Shown here: positions 11,351 through 21,994 of the stretch, piece after piece
How positions within the stretch are numbered: position 1 is the first letter of the stretch
Layout: every line of letters begins with the position of its first letter
Source of the DNA: Polytrichum commune
Lineage: Eukaryota; Streptophyta; Polytrichopsida; Polytrichales; Polytrichaceae
Direction: 5' to 3'
Length of the DNA stretch: 64,000 bases
NCBI GenBank assembly: GCA_950295325.1
Contig: OX485804.1
Location: 10,292,001-10,356,000, forward strand
The notes under the pieces: generated by a model
Database searches by the model: none
Told to the model about the DNA's origin: nothing
What the model saw: the letters and a program-made list of their open reading frames with translations, nothing else
Made by a program: the position numbers and the translations under genes

Positions 11351-12660
11351 AATTTATTTCCATGTGTGACAATGTAGGCTCCCAAACAATGTGGTAATGA
11401 CATGTTACGAATTGTTCATATAACATAATTTTATGTTGATATAAAGACATGTGTGTGGTATTTGCAAATACATAGACAATATTTTAAAATGAATTGAAAC
11501 AATGCTAGACTTATGAACTACTAGAAGAGCCAAATAAATATGGATGGATAAACCTCGTCTAGGAATAAGGTAAAATTTAGGGCTTGATGGATGATAAACA
11601 TAAGGGGGATTAATAAAACATGAAATCAACTAACACAATGAATGCCATCCATTCCAAGATGTGTGGTCAACATTAGATCACGACAACTTGTTTTTTTTTC
11701 AACTACGCGGTGGTTTTTGCTATGCACCTTCCCCTATGAGCTAAATAATCAAAAGGCCATTTCAAAAAATGTTTATGTTGGGTAGCCTGAAAGCTTGATG
11801 CCAATTGATCTTGATAGCATGCCGGCCTATGCAAGGGGGGAGGTGGCCACCATTTGACGCCATCATGGCCATTGATGGAGCCAGGGATCCTATGATGAGG
11901 GCATATGGAAGCCCATCCCCTCCCCCTTAACCTTAGCTGGAGCCAATAATTTGCCCTCTTCCCAACTAGGGTAGCCGTTCATGGCCTCCTAGGCCCATGA
12001 CCCCCTAGTGTCACCTCCCCTACTTCCACATGTCCTTTGCCACCTTTCCCTTGCCACTATTCACTCTAACTCCATGCCAGCTCACAAGTCCTCCTCTGAA
12101 CTTCCTTTGCTCATTGCACCAATTCGTAGTCTTGATCTCCCACTCTTGTTCCTTCTCATCACCACGTTGGTTATCGTCCTTACGTTCTCTCCTCCAACTC
12201 TTTGTTTTGTCATTTTCCTTTGCCACGGTCATCCTTGCGATCACTGTCTTCATCTTCATTATCGTCATAGCCATGTTGTCTTCAAAACCATCGTCGTGGT
12301 TGTTTTCATCTTCACCATTGCCCTAGTCGTCTTGGTGATCATCATCTTCAACTTTGTCATTCTGATCATCGTGAACGTCATCTTCTTCTTTGTCATTGCC
12401 CTAGTCATCATTGCGATTGCAATCTTTGTCTACGTTGGTCCCTGACCCTCTGGCATGCCTTCATCCTTGTTGCCAGTCCCCAACCCTCTGTTGTGCTTTT
12501 TCCCCTGTTGCCATGGCCATTACGCTCAACTGCCTACCCTGGTTAGTTCATTGCAATGTCCTTGCTTTTGAACATGCAAGAGCGTTGAGGAGCATATATA
12601 AAAAAGTAAAAAAAAGTAAAATGCCATTGTTGTTGGTACAAGGAGGCATATGCAGAAGGT
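11351..12660. other. Non-coding, with a degenerate pyrimidine-rich repeat
   Basis: About 12000-12450 is a degenerate tandem-like region built from tcatc/tcgtc/tcttc words. Two stretches with ttgccctagtcgtcttgg and ttgccctagtcatcattg are visibly related. It is open in several frames only because of this composition (very hydrophobic on one strand, highly charged on the other), so I do not call a gene. Confidence 0.4.
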
Positions 12661-12663
12661 GTT

Positions 12664-13314
12664 TGAGGACAAAAATGGTTTGTGGATGCCCCAAAGGAGT
12701 CAACAACAAAGGAAACCTTACCCATGCTCCTAGATTGGCAAAACATGCTAGCTATACTTTGTTTGATGCCCATGTTGCACTATGCAAATTCCCTTATAAA
12801 GTTTGCACAAAATCCAACATCCTACATTGTAGATTTCATGTTTGCAATAAAGAGTTGCCAAGGTGATCTACATCAATTGTACATTGACCCAACCTTTGTT
12901 TTCCATGGAGAGGAGTTCAACACCTTTAGGTCATTGGCACATGACACATCCATGATGATCAAGCAAAATTGGTTATATTGTTATAATTGTGAAGAGGACC
13001 ACGATTATAACCTGGTTGCAATGAGATATGTGGCCCATGGATTATATCTTATTGCAACGAGTGGTCATACGATTATATGTGGCCTTCCAAATACAATGGG
13101 AGAAAGTGAATTAGATTGACTATGAGGTAATCTTTGGCGAGGTGCAGAAGCAACTAACTAATTCAAATAAACACCTTTATAAGGCAGTTTTGCAATTTAT
13201 AAATGAGTTAGAGAAACCCTTTACAAGTATCACACCAAGAGGGTATATGTGTTCCTTGGGCATATGCTACCTCCATTATGCTATCAATGTGTATCAGTTA
13301 CTTCACATTCAATA
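12664..13314 (+). pseudogene. Decayed coding fragment of unknown family
   Basis: An open stretch downstream of a stop at 12664 runs to 13119 and reads like a real globular protein (LPMLLDWQNMLAILCLMPML, then LIKFAQNPTSYIVDFMFAIK and HGEEFNTF). After a one-base shift near 13105 it continues to 13314 with YEVIFGEVQKQLTNSNKHLY and VLQFINELEKPF. No good start codon is present and the frame breaks once, so it is a fragment of an older gene. It may come from a transposon-borne or multicopy gene family, but I cannot name one. Confidence 0.45.
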
Positions 13315-15667
13315 AAGAATACAATTGAAAACACCTAAGTATCTAGTTAAATGATTAACAAACATGCACTTCCAATAACCATAATGGAATAAGGGGAGGT
13401 CTAGTCTGATTTTCAATCCATTTTTTGCTAATGCTTCATCACATCTTTGCTAATGCGTAAATTTAATTGGTAGAAGTTAGGAACATGAAAAATGCAATGA
13501 AGGAACCCACAAAAGGTTATTACACTCCCAATCTCAGGCCAACAAACCTCATGCCAAAAAATTTAAGGCACCTACCTAAAATGGTGCTCTCAAAAGTTTG
13601 ATAAGGAGTTCAATTTCTTACATAGCCACCTTTCGGTCAAAGTCAACCCCCCCCCCACACACACACATCATTTCATTAAAATTGGGGGTGGCACCACATG
13701 AACACTCATGCATTGTAAAATGTCACAAGTGGGTCAAAAAATCCCTACCAAATCACAAGGTTTTAGAATGTTTTAGGGGCACCTCTATAATTTGAATGGA
13801 AGAACGAAACACTCACAATCCATTCAAAAGTTGGAAACTCGAGGCGATGAATGCCATGTGGCGCTCATGGACTTACTATGCATTTGTTTTAGTGTGGCCA
13901 CACTCTTTACCAACGACTCGATATGTAAATGAGATTGCAATGATGGGGTGACAAACATAGAAAACGGCATGAGACACTTTTTGCTATATAACAAATCATG
14001 CATGGCATTTCAAAAGAACATGGCACATGAATTTGAATGTCATACCAAATCTTATCTACAATGCACCTTAGCCCCGTATTTGACTATAAACAACAACAAT
14101 TGCTTCCGTAAAAGCCTTTCCTTTATTAACCAAACAACCAACCGAGTGCCCGAGCCCGTAATCTTACCATACTCACAAGTTAGTTTAGAATCGAGGCGTT
14201 GTGGAATGCAATCCATTTGAGGTGGTTTCACATTTAACACGTAGGTTCATGTGCTCGTGGACATGCACCAATTAACCCTTAACTTCCTAGAGCGCGTTAT
14301 GGTTTCATTAAATCGGTTAAAAATTCAGTTCTCTAGAGCTGAACTTGTATTCTACTTGAAAGAAAAGTTGTTGCATGTGATTTCATCAAGATCATACCTA
14401 TACAATAGAAATATTTAGTAATTTTGGTTTATTGTTTAGAATCAATTTAGAATCATCAAACTTCAAGAAATTGCGATAAACATATGCAATAGAACTATAC
14501 TCCAAACTTTTGAGATTATATCAAGAGTAGATATGCATATTGAGGGAAGAAATGAGTCCATAGAAGAATTGACAAATTCCAATCAAAATAATGTGAAGTT
14601 GCTATGTATAGAAGTTTATTAACAAAGGGAGAACTTAGTACATTCTTGACTTTAAAATTTTCTTGTGAACAACCATATGTTCGTATTGGAACGGTATCAA
14701 TGTCATTGCCAAGAAATTTGCATGAAGAACACAATGGTACCTATTGTGATCTTCCTAACACCTTGCTTTTGGATGAATGTCCCTTCAAGTGTCATTCATA
14801 GACTCAAAAATGAGCTCTCGAGAAGTTAAGGGTTTACTTTCAACATATTTGCAAGGCTTACAAACGATTTGGACGAACTACTAGAAACATGAAAGAATAT
14901 GAATCACAACTTGTCAAAGTTTTGGACGGGGTCTTATTCTTCTATGATATATACTACGTTTTGGAATACCTAGTACGACTCACTTGACTCAGCAAAAAAA
15001 AAAACAATAAAATTTAACCTTTCATAAAGCAAGTTGAGCTCAAGATGGATTAGGTTTCCATATGTTCCGTGCTTAGTCAAGGGCTATGACTCGTGACTCC
15101 AAGGCCCAAGCTTTGGTGACATAAGGTCTCGGGTTTGAATGTGCTCATAAACTATTATTCTCCCTCTTCAATATGACACATTTGGTTGTGCAAGAAAGTG
15201 TCGTATTATCCAAATGTCATGTTTTGCATAATATGACATTTTGGCCTCAAATGTCGTACTATCGAGGTCTTTGAAGAAAATGGCATATTTCAATGTAAAA
15301 TGTCATTTTGTATACAAAGGAAGATACATAAACGAACGTTTTTATTAGAGATATATGTTCACGATGTCGCACTATATGGAGTGAAATATATAGTCCCATG
15401 ATGATGTCTTCACCATATCATACAATACAAAGGCAAGAATCTATTGTCTTTTGACGATGTTTGTTGATGCTGGGAATTGACATCTTCTTTAATTTATCCA
15501 TAAAAGATTGCATGTTCATCGCATCTACAACTTAAAACTCCAAAGGATGCTTAGATTGGAAGTAATTAGGCATATTAACGAGCTTAAGGAAGCTTGGCTA
15601 CTGGTGTTGGTCGGTCATCCACATCATTGCCCTCCATTGGCTTTTTGTTCAAATTTTAACCCAAATG
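13315..15667. other. Non-coding stretch
   Basis: No gene seen. A poly-C tract followed by a CA repeat lies at 13647-13667. About 15165-15310 contains repeated tgtcgtattatc and aaatgtcat words in both orientations, recalling the subterminal motifs of the element at 522-2041, which suggests a relic of a related element. Confidence 0.35.
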
Positions 15668-16530
15668 GATTTCTCTACCCCATGCCAAATCCACCAACTC
15701 AATCATGTTGTATTATACATCAACAATTTCCTCTCTTGCCAACTACACACGTTATTCAATAAGCATTCCTTCACTTCCAATATTCAAAGTGGAAATGAGA
15801 CTTGCCATTTTCGATTTCTCGTGTTCACGATCCATGCCAAAATCGACACTCTAGTCTGCAAGTAAAATCTTGGACATCCTCTAGTTGTTTCATATGATTT
15901 GGGGATTTGTCTCTCCACACACTCGAAAGCACCACATAATAGCCTACCTTACATTAGGCACTATATTCCACAAGACCTAGTGAATAGTAGAAGAATCAAG
16001 TTGAGAAAGGACCCGTTCCAAGAGCTTAATCTTGAATTGAACTTTGAATGAAGCAATTATTCCTTGATCGAAGGGTTGTACCACACTTGCAACATTAGGT
16101 GGTAAGAAAACAATAAGAATGTTGCTCAATTGCAAGGTTGAAAACCAAATGATTCACCTCTGCCATTTATGCTCAAGGGAAAGAGTAACATATTAAAAGT
16201 ACCTTCCGCTTTTGAGATTTTAAATGTATGTCGAGGCTCATCATCCAACTCTCAAATACATCTAATGTTAATCATGCCATTTGGTTTGCAAACCACCACA
16301 TATGATTTGTTGGCAACCACCTTCCAAAGCATCTATGAGAATAGAAACTTGTAAATAATCACAAGTTTCAACTTGTTAATGCATGTCGTGTTTACAACAA
16401 GAGCAAGAGTGAGACGGTCCTTTTGATTTTGCGCCCACCAACTTTTCCTTGCACTACAACAGTGTCTTGTTTGGTTGGGTACATCAAATAAATTGGTCTC
16501 ATCCTTATTGTAAACATCTTCCGGTGCCAT
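15668..16530 (-). pseudogene. Decayed pogo/Tigger-type (Tc1/mariner, DDE_1) transposase
   Basis: The minus strand carries recognisable blocks of a CENP-B/Tigger-like transposase: APEDVYNKDETNLF with QKDRLTLALVVNTT and KLKLVIIYKF (16530 down to about 16335); after a shift, RCFGRWLP and WWFANQMA; then ILIVFLPPNVASVVQPFDQG and IIASFKVQFKIKLLERVLSQ; then a stop-ridden C-terminal part ending in ELVDLAWG near 15668. The first Asp (DET) and the third (QPFDQG) of the DDD triad are visible, but the second (normally in an LLLDN-type motif) is not. There are at least seven stops and one or more frameshifts. The N-terminal DNA-binding part is missing. In the intact family this enzyme cuts and pastes DNA at TA; this copy cannot work. 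Confidence 0.8.
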
Positions 16531-17061
16531 ACCAATGTGGAGGAGGTTAGTGCTTACCAGATTGTGTGCAAGTTGTTTTGTGTAGAGTCATGGTCATCAA
16601 AAACAAAATTGTTAAAATATAATTGAAATGAAAAGCATTTGTCACTGAAGACTATTGCCACCTCTGAAGCCAAAGAAATTGAAGAGTGGCATGGGCAATT
16701 CTACAAGAGTTGGCGAGGAGTGAAATTTCCAATTTAAATAGATATGAAATTCAAGTGTGAGGACAATTTTCGAATCAAGAAGATAAATCAACGAATTCAA
16801 TATTATAGTTTGCATATCCAACAATCCCTAACCCCTTCAACCTCCAATCAAACCCAAACATTTACAGCGTAATGTATGTTTTGAAACTAAGGTTTAAAAC
16901 AATTAACCTAAGTTAACCCATTGATGAATTCACCATACACTCCACCATCCCAAGGCAAATCCAATCACGGGTCCCAACATATACAAGCATGATTACTTGT
17001 ATTATATGACAAATCGGGCCTAAAAAAAATTGTATTATCGAGGTTAGACAATATACTATTT
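16531..17061. other. Non-coding stretch
   Basis: The N-terminal part of the neighbouring transposase would be expected here on the minus strand, but I could not recognise it. Confidence 0.3.
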
Positions 17062-17586
17062 AATAGTATTTAGCATAACATGCATAATAGTGTCATTCGT
17101 CCTATTTTAAGACATATGATAGGTTACACTAATGCTCAACAACTTCACCATTGGTGTTATGTCATGACACGAGGTGTTCAAGTGTGCGTACTAACATCTT
17201 AGCATAAGTATGCTCAATAGCGTTATGAGGCACATGCCTATGTTACAAGACAATCTACAAGTTGATTAAAGTGCACACGTATGACACTTGATATTAGTAT
17301 GCTCGAGAATATCTTTCCTCTTGCATACTAGTATGCGAATACATGACACTTGTCTTCAGTACGCTCAAGAACATCTCCCTTGTGCATACTAAAATGCAAA
17401 ACTATCATCTCAAGTTTCCCAACGTGCTATGCTGAATGTCATAATGTTTTTTTTTTGTTTTCACTTTAAGAAAATACTTATGCCTAACAAAAAATATCAT
17501 GTTGCAATTAGCAGACATGGCACTTTGAGACCTATAAGCATCTAGTTGGGGCCCTTTGCATGACATTGAATACCATAAACGGTGGA
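17062..17586. mobile_element. CACTA-like MITE, family C (copy 2)
   Basis: Same landmarks and orientation as the copy at 7301: acatgcataatagtgtcatt, caacttcacc, gcttactaac-type block, ctttgagacctataagcatc, ending gaataccataaacgg. The terminal CACTACA is eroded. Confidence 0.6.
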
Positions 17587-19250
17587 GTGAAAGTCCATGG
17601 TGTCTTCTTTGTTAGGGCACGTTGCAAAGGACATCCTTCCAAGCTCATAGTCTTGTCATGGCAAGATGTTGTACCCCCCTCCCTCCTCCCTCCTTTTCAA
17701 AAGAAAATAATTGAAAAGGAAAGAAAAAGGGCTAGGGATTCGTGGCATGCATGCAAACTCCTCTATTGTGGAGAACTCAAATAGTCCTTCAAGAACACGC
17801 TTGTTGCCGATTTGAAATACATTCAATCCATTTGGATCCTGCTTTTGTTTTGTGATATTTGGTGTTTGTGTGCGTCCCATGAAACCGTCGCCCATTCAAG
17901 TTGAAAAAGCAAACGGTAGATAGAGGAGGATGACAAGCCATGAACAAAAATTGATTATGAGTCATCATATTGATCATGTTGGTCTATTTTTAGGGTTTTC
18001 ATTTGATTTTTTTGGCCCGGGGTTAAATCACATATGTGCTCGGCTGTGCCCTGCCCCTCCCACGTCTCCTTCACTATTTGGTCTACATGCCAGTATTTGG
18101 TCTTAAGCCAATATTATTTGGTCTTCACTATTTGGCCAATAGTACATGCCAATAGTATTTGGTCTTCACTATTTGGTCTTAAGCCAGTATGATCCTTTGG
18201 CATGTGAAGGAACTCCATCGATTAACCAGGGAATAATGAAAGTGATGTCAACTTAAATATTTGTAATTTCGACCAAATATCGTCACATTGGTTCCCAACG
18301 AGGAGGAATTCCCACGAAGACTGGGCGATGAAGGAGGCGTGGGAGAGGTGGGGCCCACCTGAACATAAATGTGATTCAGCCCGGGGCCTTTTTTTTCTTC
18401 TTCTGTAATCACCGAATAAGCCAACAACCATTAAAACTTCAAGTTGTAAAACATTGTTCCATTTTCACCTTCCAAATGCATAAGTTTTTGTGGCATATCC
18501 TACGAAGTTGTCACTCGTTCAAACTCGACTTGAGATTTGTTGTGTCAATGTAAACTCATCCATCATGGTTGAAGGGGCTCCATCCCCCCCCCCCCCCCCA
18601 CAAAAAAAATCCCTCATAAGATGTAGGGTTGTTTCATTCCAATTCAACTCCACCGGACATATTTGGGATCTTTGATTCTATTTACAGAGTCGCGTCTTCT
18701 TGAAATAGTGATTTGCATGTTGTGACATAGTTTACTATGTCGTCACCTTCGCAGTGGATGAGTTTATGTAGACACCACAAATCCCTAGCCTTCAAATTTA
18801 CAATGCTATTAAAGAGGAACTGCACATGGGATGACAAATTCATGAACATGGGTGAGCACATATTGACTTTGAATTCTCCAATTGGATCCCCCTACATTAA
18901 TTTGAAGATTTTTTTAGTTTAATTCCAAGGTTAAAATAAATCAAACGCAATAAAATTCGGGCATGTAATAAATTATTGTATTTCTCACCTTCCGAATGGA
19001 TGAGTTTCCATGCCGCCTGCAAAGCCATCAAAGGCTCAAGTTGACGAAGTTGCTAAGTTAAAGGCTACACGAACTTGTGAATGTGGATGAACGGACATGG
19101 CATAACGAGGTCATCTAGACTAAGGTGTAGGCGGATGATAATTATCCATTTCTGTGCCACATCCAAAGGGTATAACTAGGACATATGGGATGACAAACTC
19201 ATGAATACGGATGAACAGACATGGGCTACAAGTTAACCAACTGCATCCCG
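17587..19250. other. Non-coding stretch with a short tandem repeat
   Basis: No gene seen. It contains a degenerate tandem array (18072-18192), a 16-base poly-C tract (18584-18599), and a copy of the dispersed tgtaaactcatccatcatgg repeat (about 18548). Confidence 0.35.
18072..18192. repeat. Degenerate tandem repeat of a tatttggtctt unit
   Basis: The words actatttggtctt, aagccaatatt and tacatgccagtattt recur five or more times in about 120 bp in changing order, consistent with local slippage or unequal exchange. Confidence 0.7.
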
Positions 19251-19790
19251 CCACACCATTTATGGTATTTAGTGTCACATACACTATTTATGAAGGGCCT
19301 AAACTAGATGCCTAGAGGCATCAAAGTGTCATGTCCGCTAATTGCCAATATGATACTATATGTCAACAACAATACATTTTTTAATTGAAAAATTATTTAC
19401 ATTATGATATTTAGGATAGTACACTGGGATACTTGAGATGATAATTTTGTGTTATAATATGCAAGGGGAAATTTTTATTGAGCATACTGATGACACATGT
19501 TATGTGTTTACAACTTAGAATGCAAGAGGAAGATTTTCTTGAAGATGCTAATACCAAGTGTCATGTGTGTACACTTTACTCAACTTGTAGACTATTGTGT
19601 AACGTATGCATACTCCTCATAACACTACTAAACATACTCTTGCCAATATTAGTGAGCACACTTGAACACCAAGAGTCATGAGGTGACACTAATGATGAAC
19701 TTTGTTGCTCATTAGTGTAACCTAGCGTACGCCTCAAAATAGGGTAAGTGACATTCTTACGCACGTGACACTAAATACCATTAACTCTAT
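19251..19790. mobile_element. CACTA-like MITE, family C (copy 3)
   Basis: Inverted relative to the copies at 7301 and 17062: begins caccatttatggtatttagt with gtcacatacact, then agatgcctagaggcatcaaa, and ends cacgtgacactaaataccat. Both ends are recognisable and no ORF has coding character. Confidence 0.65.
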
Positions 19791-20189
19791 GTCACGGAGG
19801 CCACTCCACTTCGTTAGCCTTTTCGACACCATCTTTGTATTTTTTAAATCCTATAACCCTTTTGGCTTCCATATTCTAACCCTATAGTGTTCAGAGGTCT
19901 AAACCATTCCTCTCCATGCAAAAAGAATTGTATTGATATGCTTCTTCAAACATCAAATGTGTCAAATATAATCCTATAACACATGTTTCAAATCAATTGA
20001 ATACCTTGTTGACATCAAAGATCGTGGTTCAAAATTGCAACTTGAGTACCTTTAGATCATTGGTTGGGTAATTAAAGTTTTGAATGAGGTTCATGCAAAT
20101 TTGAAAGGAGACAAAGTTTGGTATATTTGCATCCTAACAATCATATAATGAAATAATTGTCACGGGTGATGAAAAATCGGATGAAAAAT

Positions 20190-20374
20190 CACTAGTGAGT
20201 GACAATAATTGCAACATTGTAAATCTCTGATGCCCTACATTTTATACAAGAAGTGAAAAGAAATGTTAGGTTCACTTTTAATGTTGGTAACACTATATGT
20301 GCGGATTACAAATAGTATTGAGCAAGACAAATAGAATTGGTCTACACTAAATGCAATATTTAGTGTACACCTAC
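20190..20374. mobile_element. CACTA-like MITE, family B (partial, inverted)
   Basis: Matches one half of the copy at 4937-5337 in reverse complement: cactagtgagtgacaataat, caacattgtaaatctc, then tattgagcaagac and the end ctacactaaatgcaatattt. The other half is absent. Confidence 0.5.
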
Positions 20375-21097
20375 GATGTAAGGAATGATGAACTCATAGA
20401 ATATGGATGAACAGAATGCCCTACCCTACCCTACGAGATAGTGTAGACCTAGGTGTAGACTGGATGATAATCCACGATGGCAGCCGACGGATGATAACGC
20501 TTGCCCGAAACCCGGGAAATCCCAAACCCCACCCGGCCCAGCCAGACCCACCCGGTCCGTCCTGTCCCTCCGGCCAGGCCTTTTGTGGCTATGGCAGTAG
20601 TGAAGGTCTAGAGTAGAGAGGCAGAAGGAGCAGAGAGAAGAGCCTCCGCTCTCGGTGCTCTTGCTCTTGCTCTTGCTCTTGGACACAATCATCAGGGGAA
20701 ACATTAGAGATATCTCGAGTGCGCAACGTAGATCCAGCATTTTTAGAGTCGAGCAGATCTCACAACGATGAGAACGAACCGAAACTATCGACCTGGCGAG
20801 ACTGAGCATGATGAGCTTCGCCATAAGGGAGTAGCAGTGGTGGGGGCGGTGATGGTGACGTTTCGAGTGCTACTCTTGGAAGCTGCTAAAGTATGAGATC
20901 TGATAAGGTTGGAATGTATGTTGGAGGAAGTTGAATCACCTGATCTGTTGATGAGCCGGCAGCAGGGTTAAGCTAAGGTTAAGAAGGAAGAGAGAGGGAG
21001 GGAGGGAGGGAGAGATAGATAGATAGATAGAGAGTGTGAGTGCGGTGTGACGTTTGTTTGTTTGTTTTGGTTTGTTAGTTTTTGCATAGATAGCAAG
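20375..21097 (+). promoter_or_regulatory. Upstream region and likely leader of the DUF868 gene
   Basis: GC content rises from about 20.5 kb. It contains a (GCTCTT)4 hexamer run at 20657-20680, a GA/GGGA-rich tract at 20979-21012 and a (GATA)-type run at 21011-21034 shortly before the start codon. GA-rich leaders of this kind are common just upstream of plant genes. No clear TATA box was seen, so the transcription start is not fixed. Confidence 0.4.
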
Positions 21098-21994
21098 ATG
21101 CACGACGCACTGCCCTCGTGTTTCGGGGAGTATGGAGTGCAAGTGGTGGACATAACGGCAGGTTCCAACAAGGTGACGCAGAACCTAGTGACATGCTTGT
21201 ACCAGACGAAGCTAGCGGGGAAATGTCGACCGTTGTCGATAACATGGTGCAAGAACATGATGGGCCAAGGGTTGAGTGTGAATGTAGATGTGGACCAGCA
21301 CATGTGCAAGGTAGACATGAAGCCATGGATGTTCTGGAAGAAGCAAGGGAGCAAGAGTTTCGAAGTGGATACGAAGAAGGTTGAAGTATTCTGGGATCTT
21401 TCATCAGCCAAGTACGCGTGTGGACCTGTCCCAAGCGACGGGTTCTTCGTAGCGGTGGTGTCGGACGGGGAGGTTGTTTTACTTCTTGGTGATATGTGTA
21501 ATGAGGCTTACAAGAAGACTAGAGCTAGGCCAGCTTCAATCGAAGCTATTCTTGTTTCCAGGAGTGAGCATGTGTTTGGGAAGAAGTATCATTCGACTAA
21601 AGCGCAGTTTGGTGAAGGCGGCAAAGCACATGACATTGTGATTGAGTGTCAGATTGGACCTACTAGTGAGCCGAGGATGTATGTCAGAGTGGATAGGCAA
21701 ATCGTTGTGCAAGTCAAACGGTTGATGTGGAAGTTCCGAGGGAATCAAACCATTATTGTCGATGGGAATCCGGTTGAGGTGTTCTGGGATGTGCACAACT
21801 GGTTGTTCAATCCGAGGGTAGGTCATGCTGTTTTTATGTTCCAGACTTGCTTGTCGTCGGATAAACCATGGCTGAAGGAAGTTGCGGCTTGCAGTTCGGT
21901 GCTTCAATGGCCTGGAACTTACAGTTTCAAAGATAAGGAGACTTCCGGCCCCAGCGGATTCTCGTTGGTGTTGTATGCTTGGAAGAACGAATAA
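21098..21994 (+). CDS. DUF868 family protein, intronless
   Basis: 298 residues in one uninterrupted frame. It matches the plant-only DUF868 family along its whole length: it starts MHDALPSCFGEYGVQVVD, followed by QNLVTCLYQTKL, CKVDMKPWMFWKKQGSKSFE, VEVFWDLSSAKYACGPVP, the aspartate-bearing VLLLGDM, HVFGKKYHSTKAQF, a VRVDRQIVVQVKRLMWKFRG block and a C-terminal WDVHNWLF...FGFSL-like tail ending LYAWKNE. The start chosen is the internal ATG that gives the usual family N-terminus; an in-frame ATG 51 bases upstream would add a 17-residue hydrophobic extension unlike relatives, and lies in the GA-rich leader's end. No signal peptide or membrane segment is seen with the chosen start. The molecular function of the family is not established. 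The gene stands alone. Confidence 0.93.
   Translation: MHDALPSCFGEYGVQVVDITAGSNKVTQNLVTCLYQTKLAGKCRPLSITWCKNMMGQGLSVNVDVDQHMCKVDMKPWMFWKKQGSKSFEVDTKKVEVFWDLSSAKYACGPVPSDGFFVAVVSDGEVVLLLGDMCNEAYKKTRARPASIEAILVSRSEHVFGKKYHSTKAQFGEGGKAHDIVIECQIGPTSEPRMYVRVDRQIVVQVKRLMWKFRGNQTIIVDGNPVEVFWDVHNWLFNPRVGHAVFMFQTCLSSDKPWLKEVAACSSVLQWPGTYSFKDKETSGPSGFSLVLYAWKNE

Noticed and set aside
12008-12866. Overlapping long open frames on both strands around 12.0-12.9 kb (up to 151 codons)
   Set aside because: They arise from the tcatc/tcgtc-rich degenerate repeat; the peptides are low-complexity hydrophobic or charged strings with no domain.
21047-21097. Upstream in-frame ATG for the DUF868 gene
   Set aside because: It would add a hydrophobic 17-residue extension translated from leader-like DNA; the next ATG gives the family's usual N-terminus.
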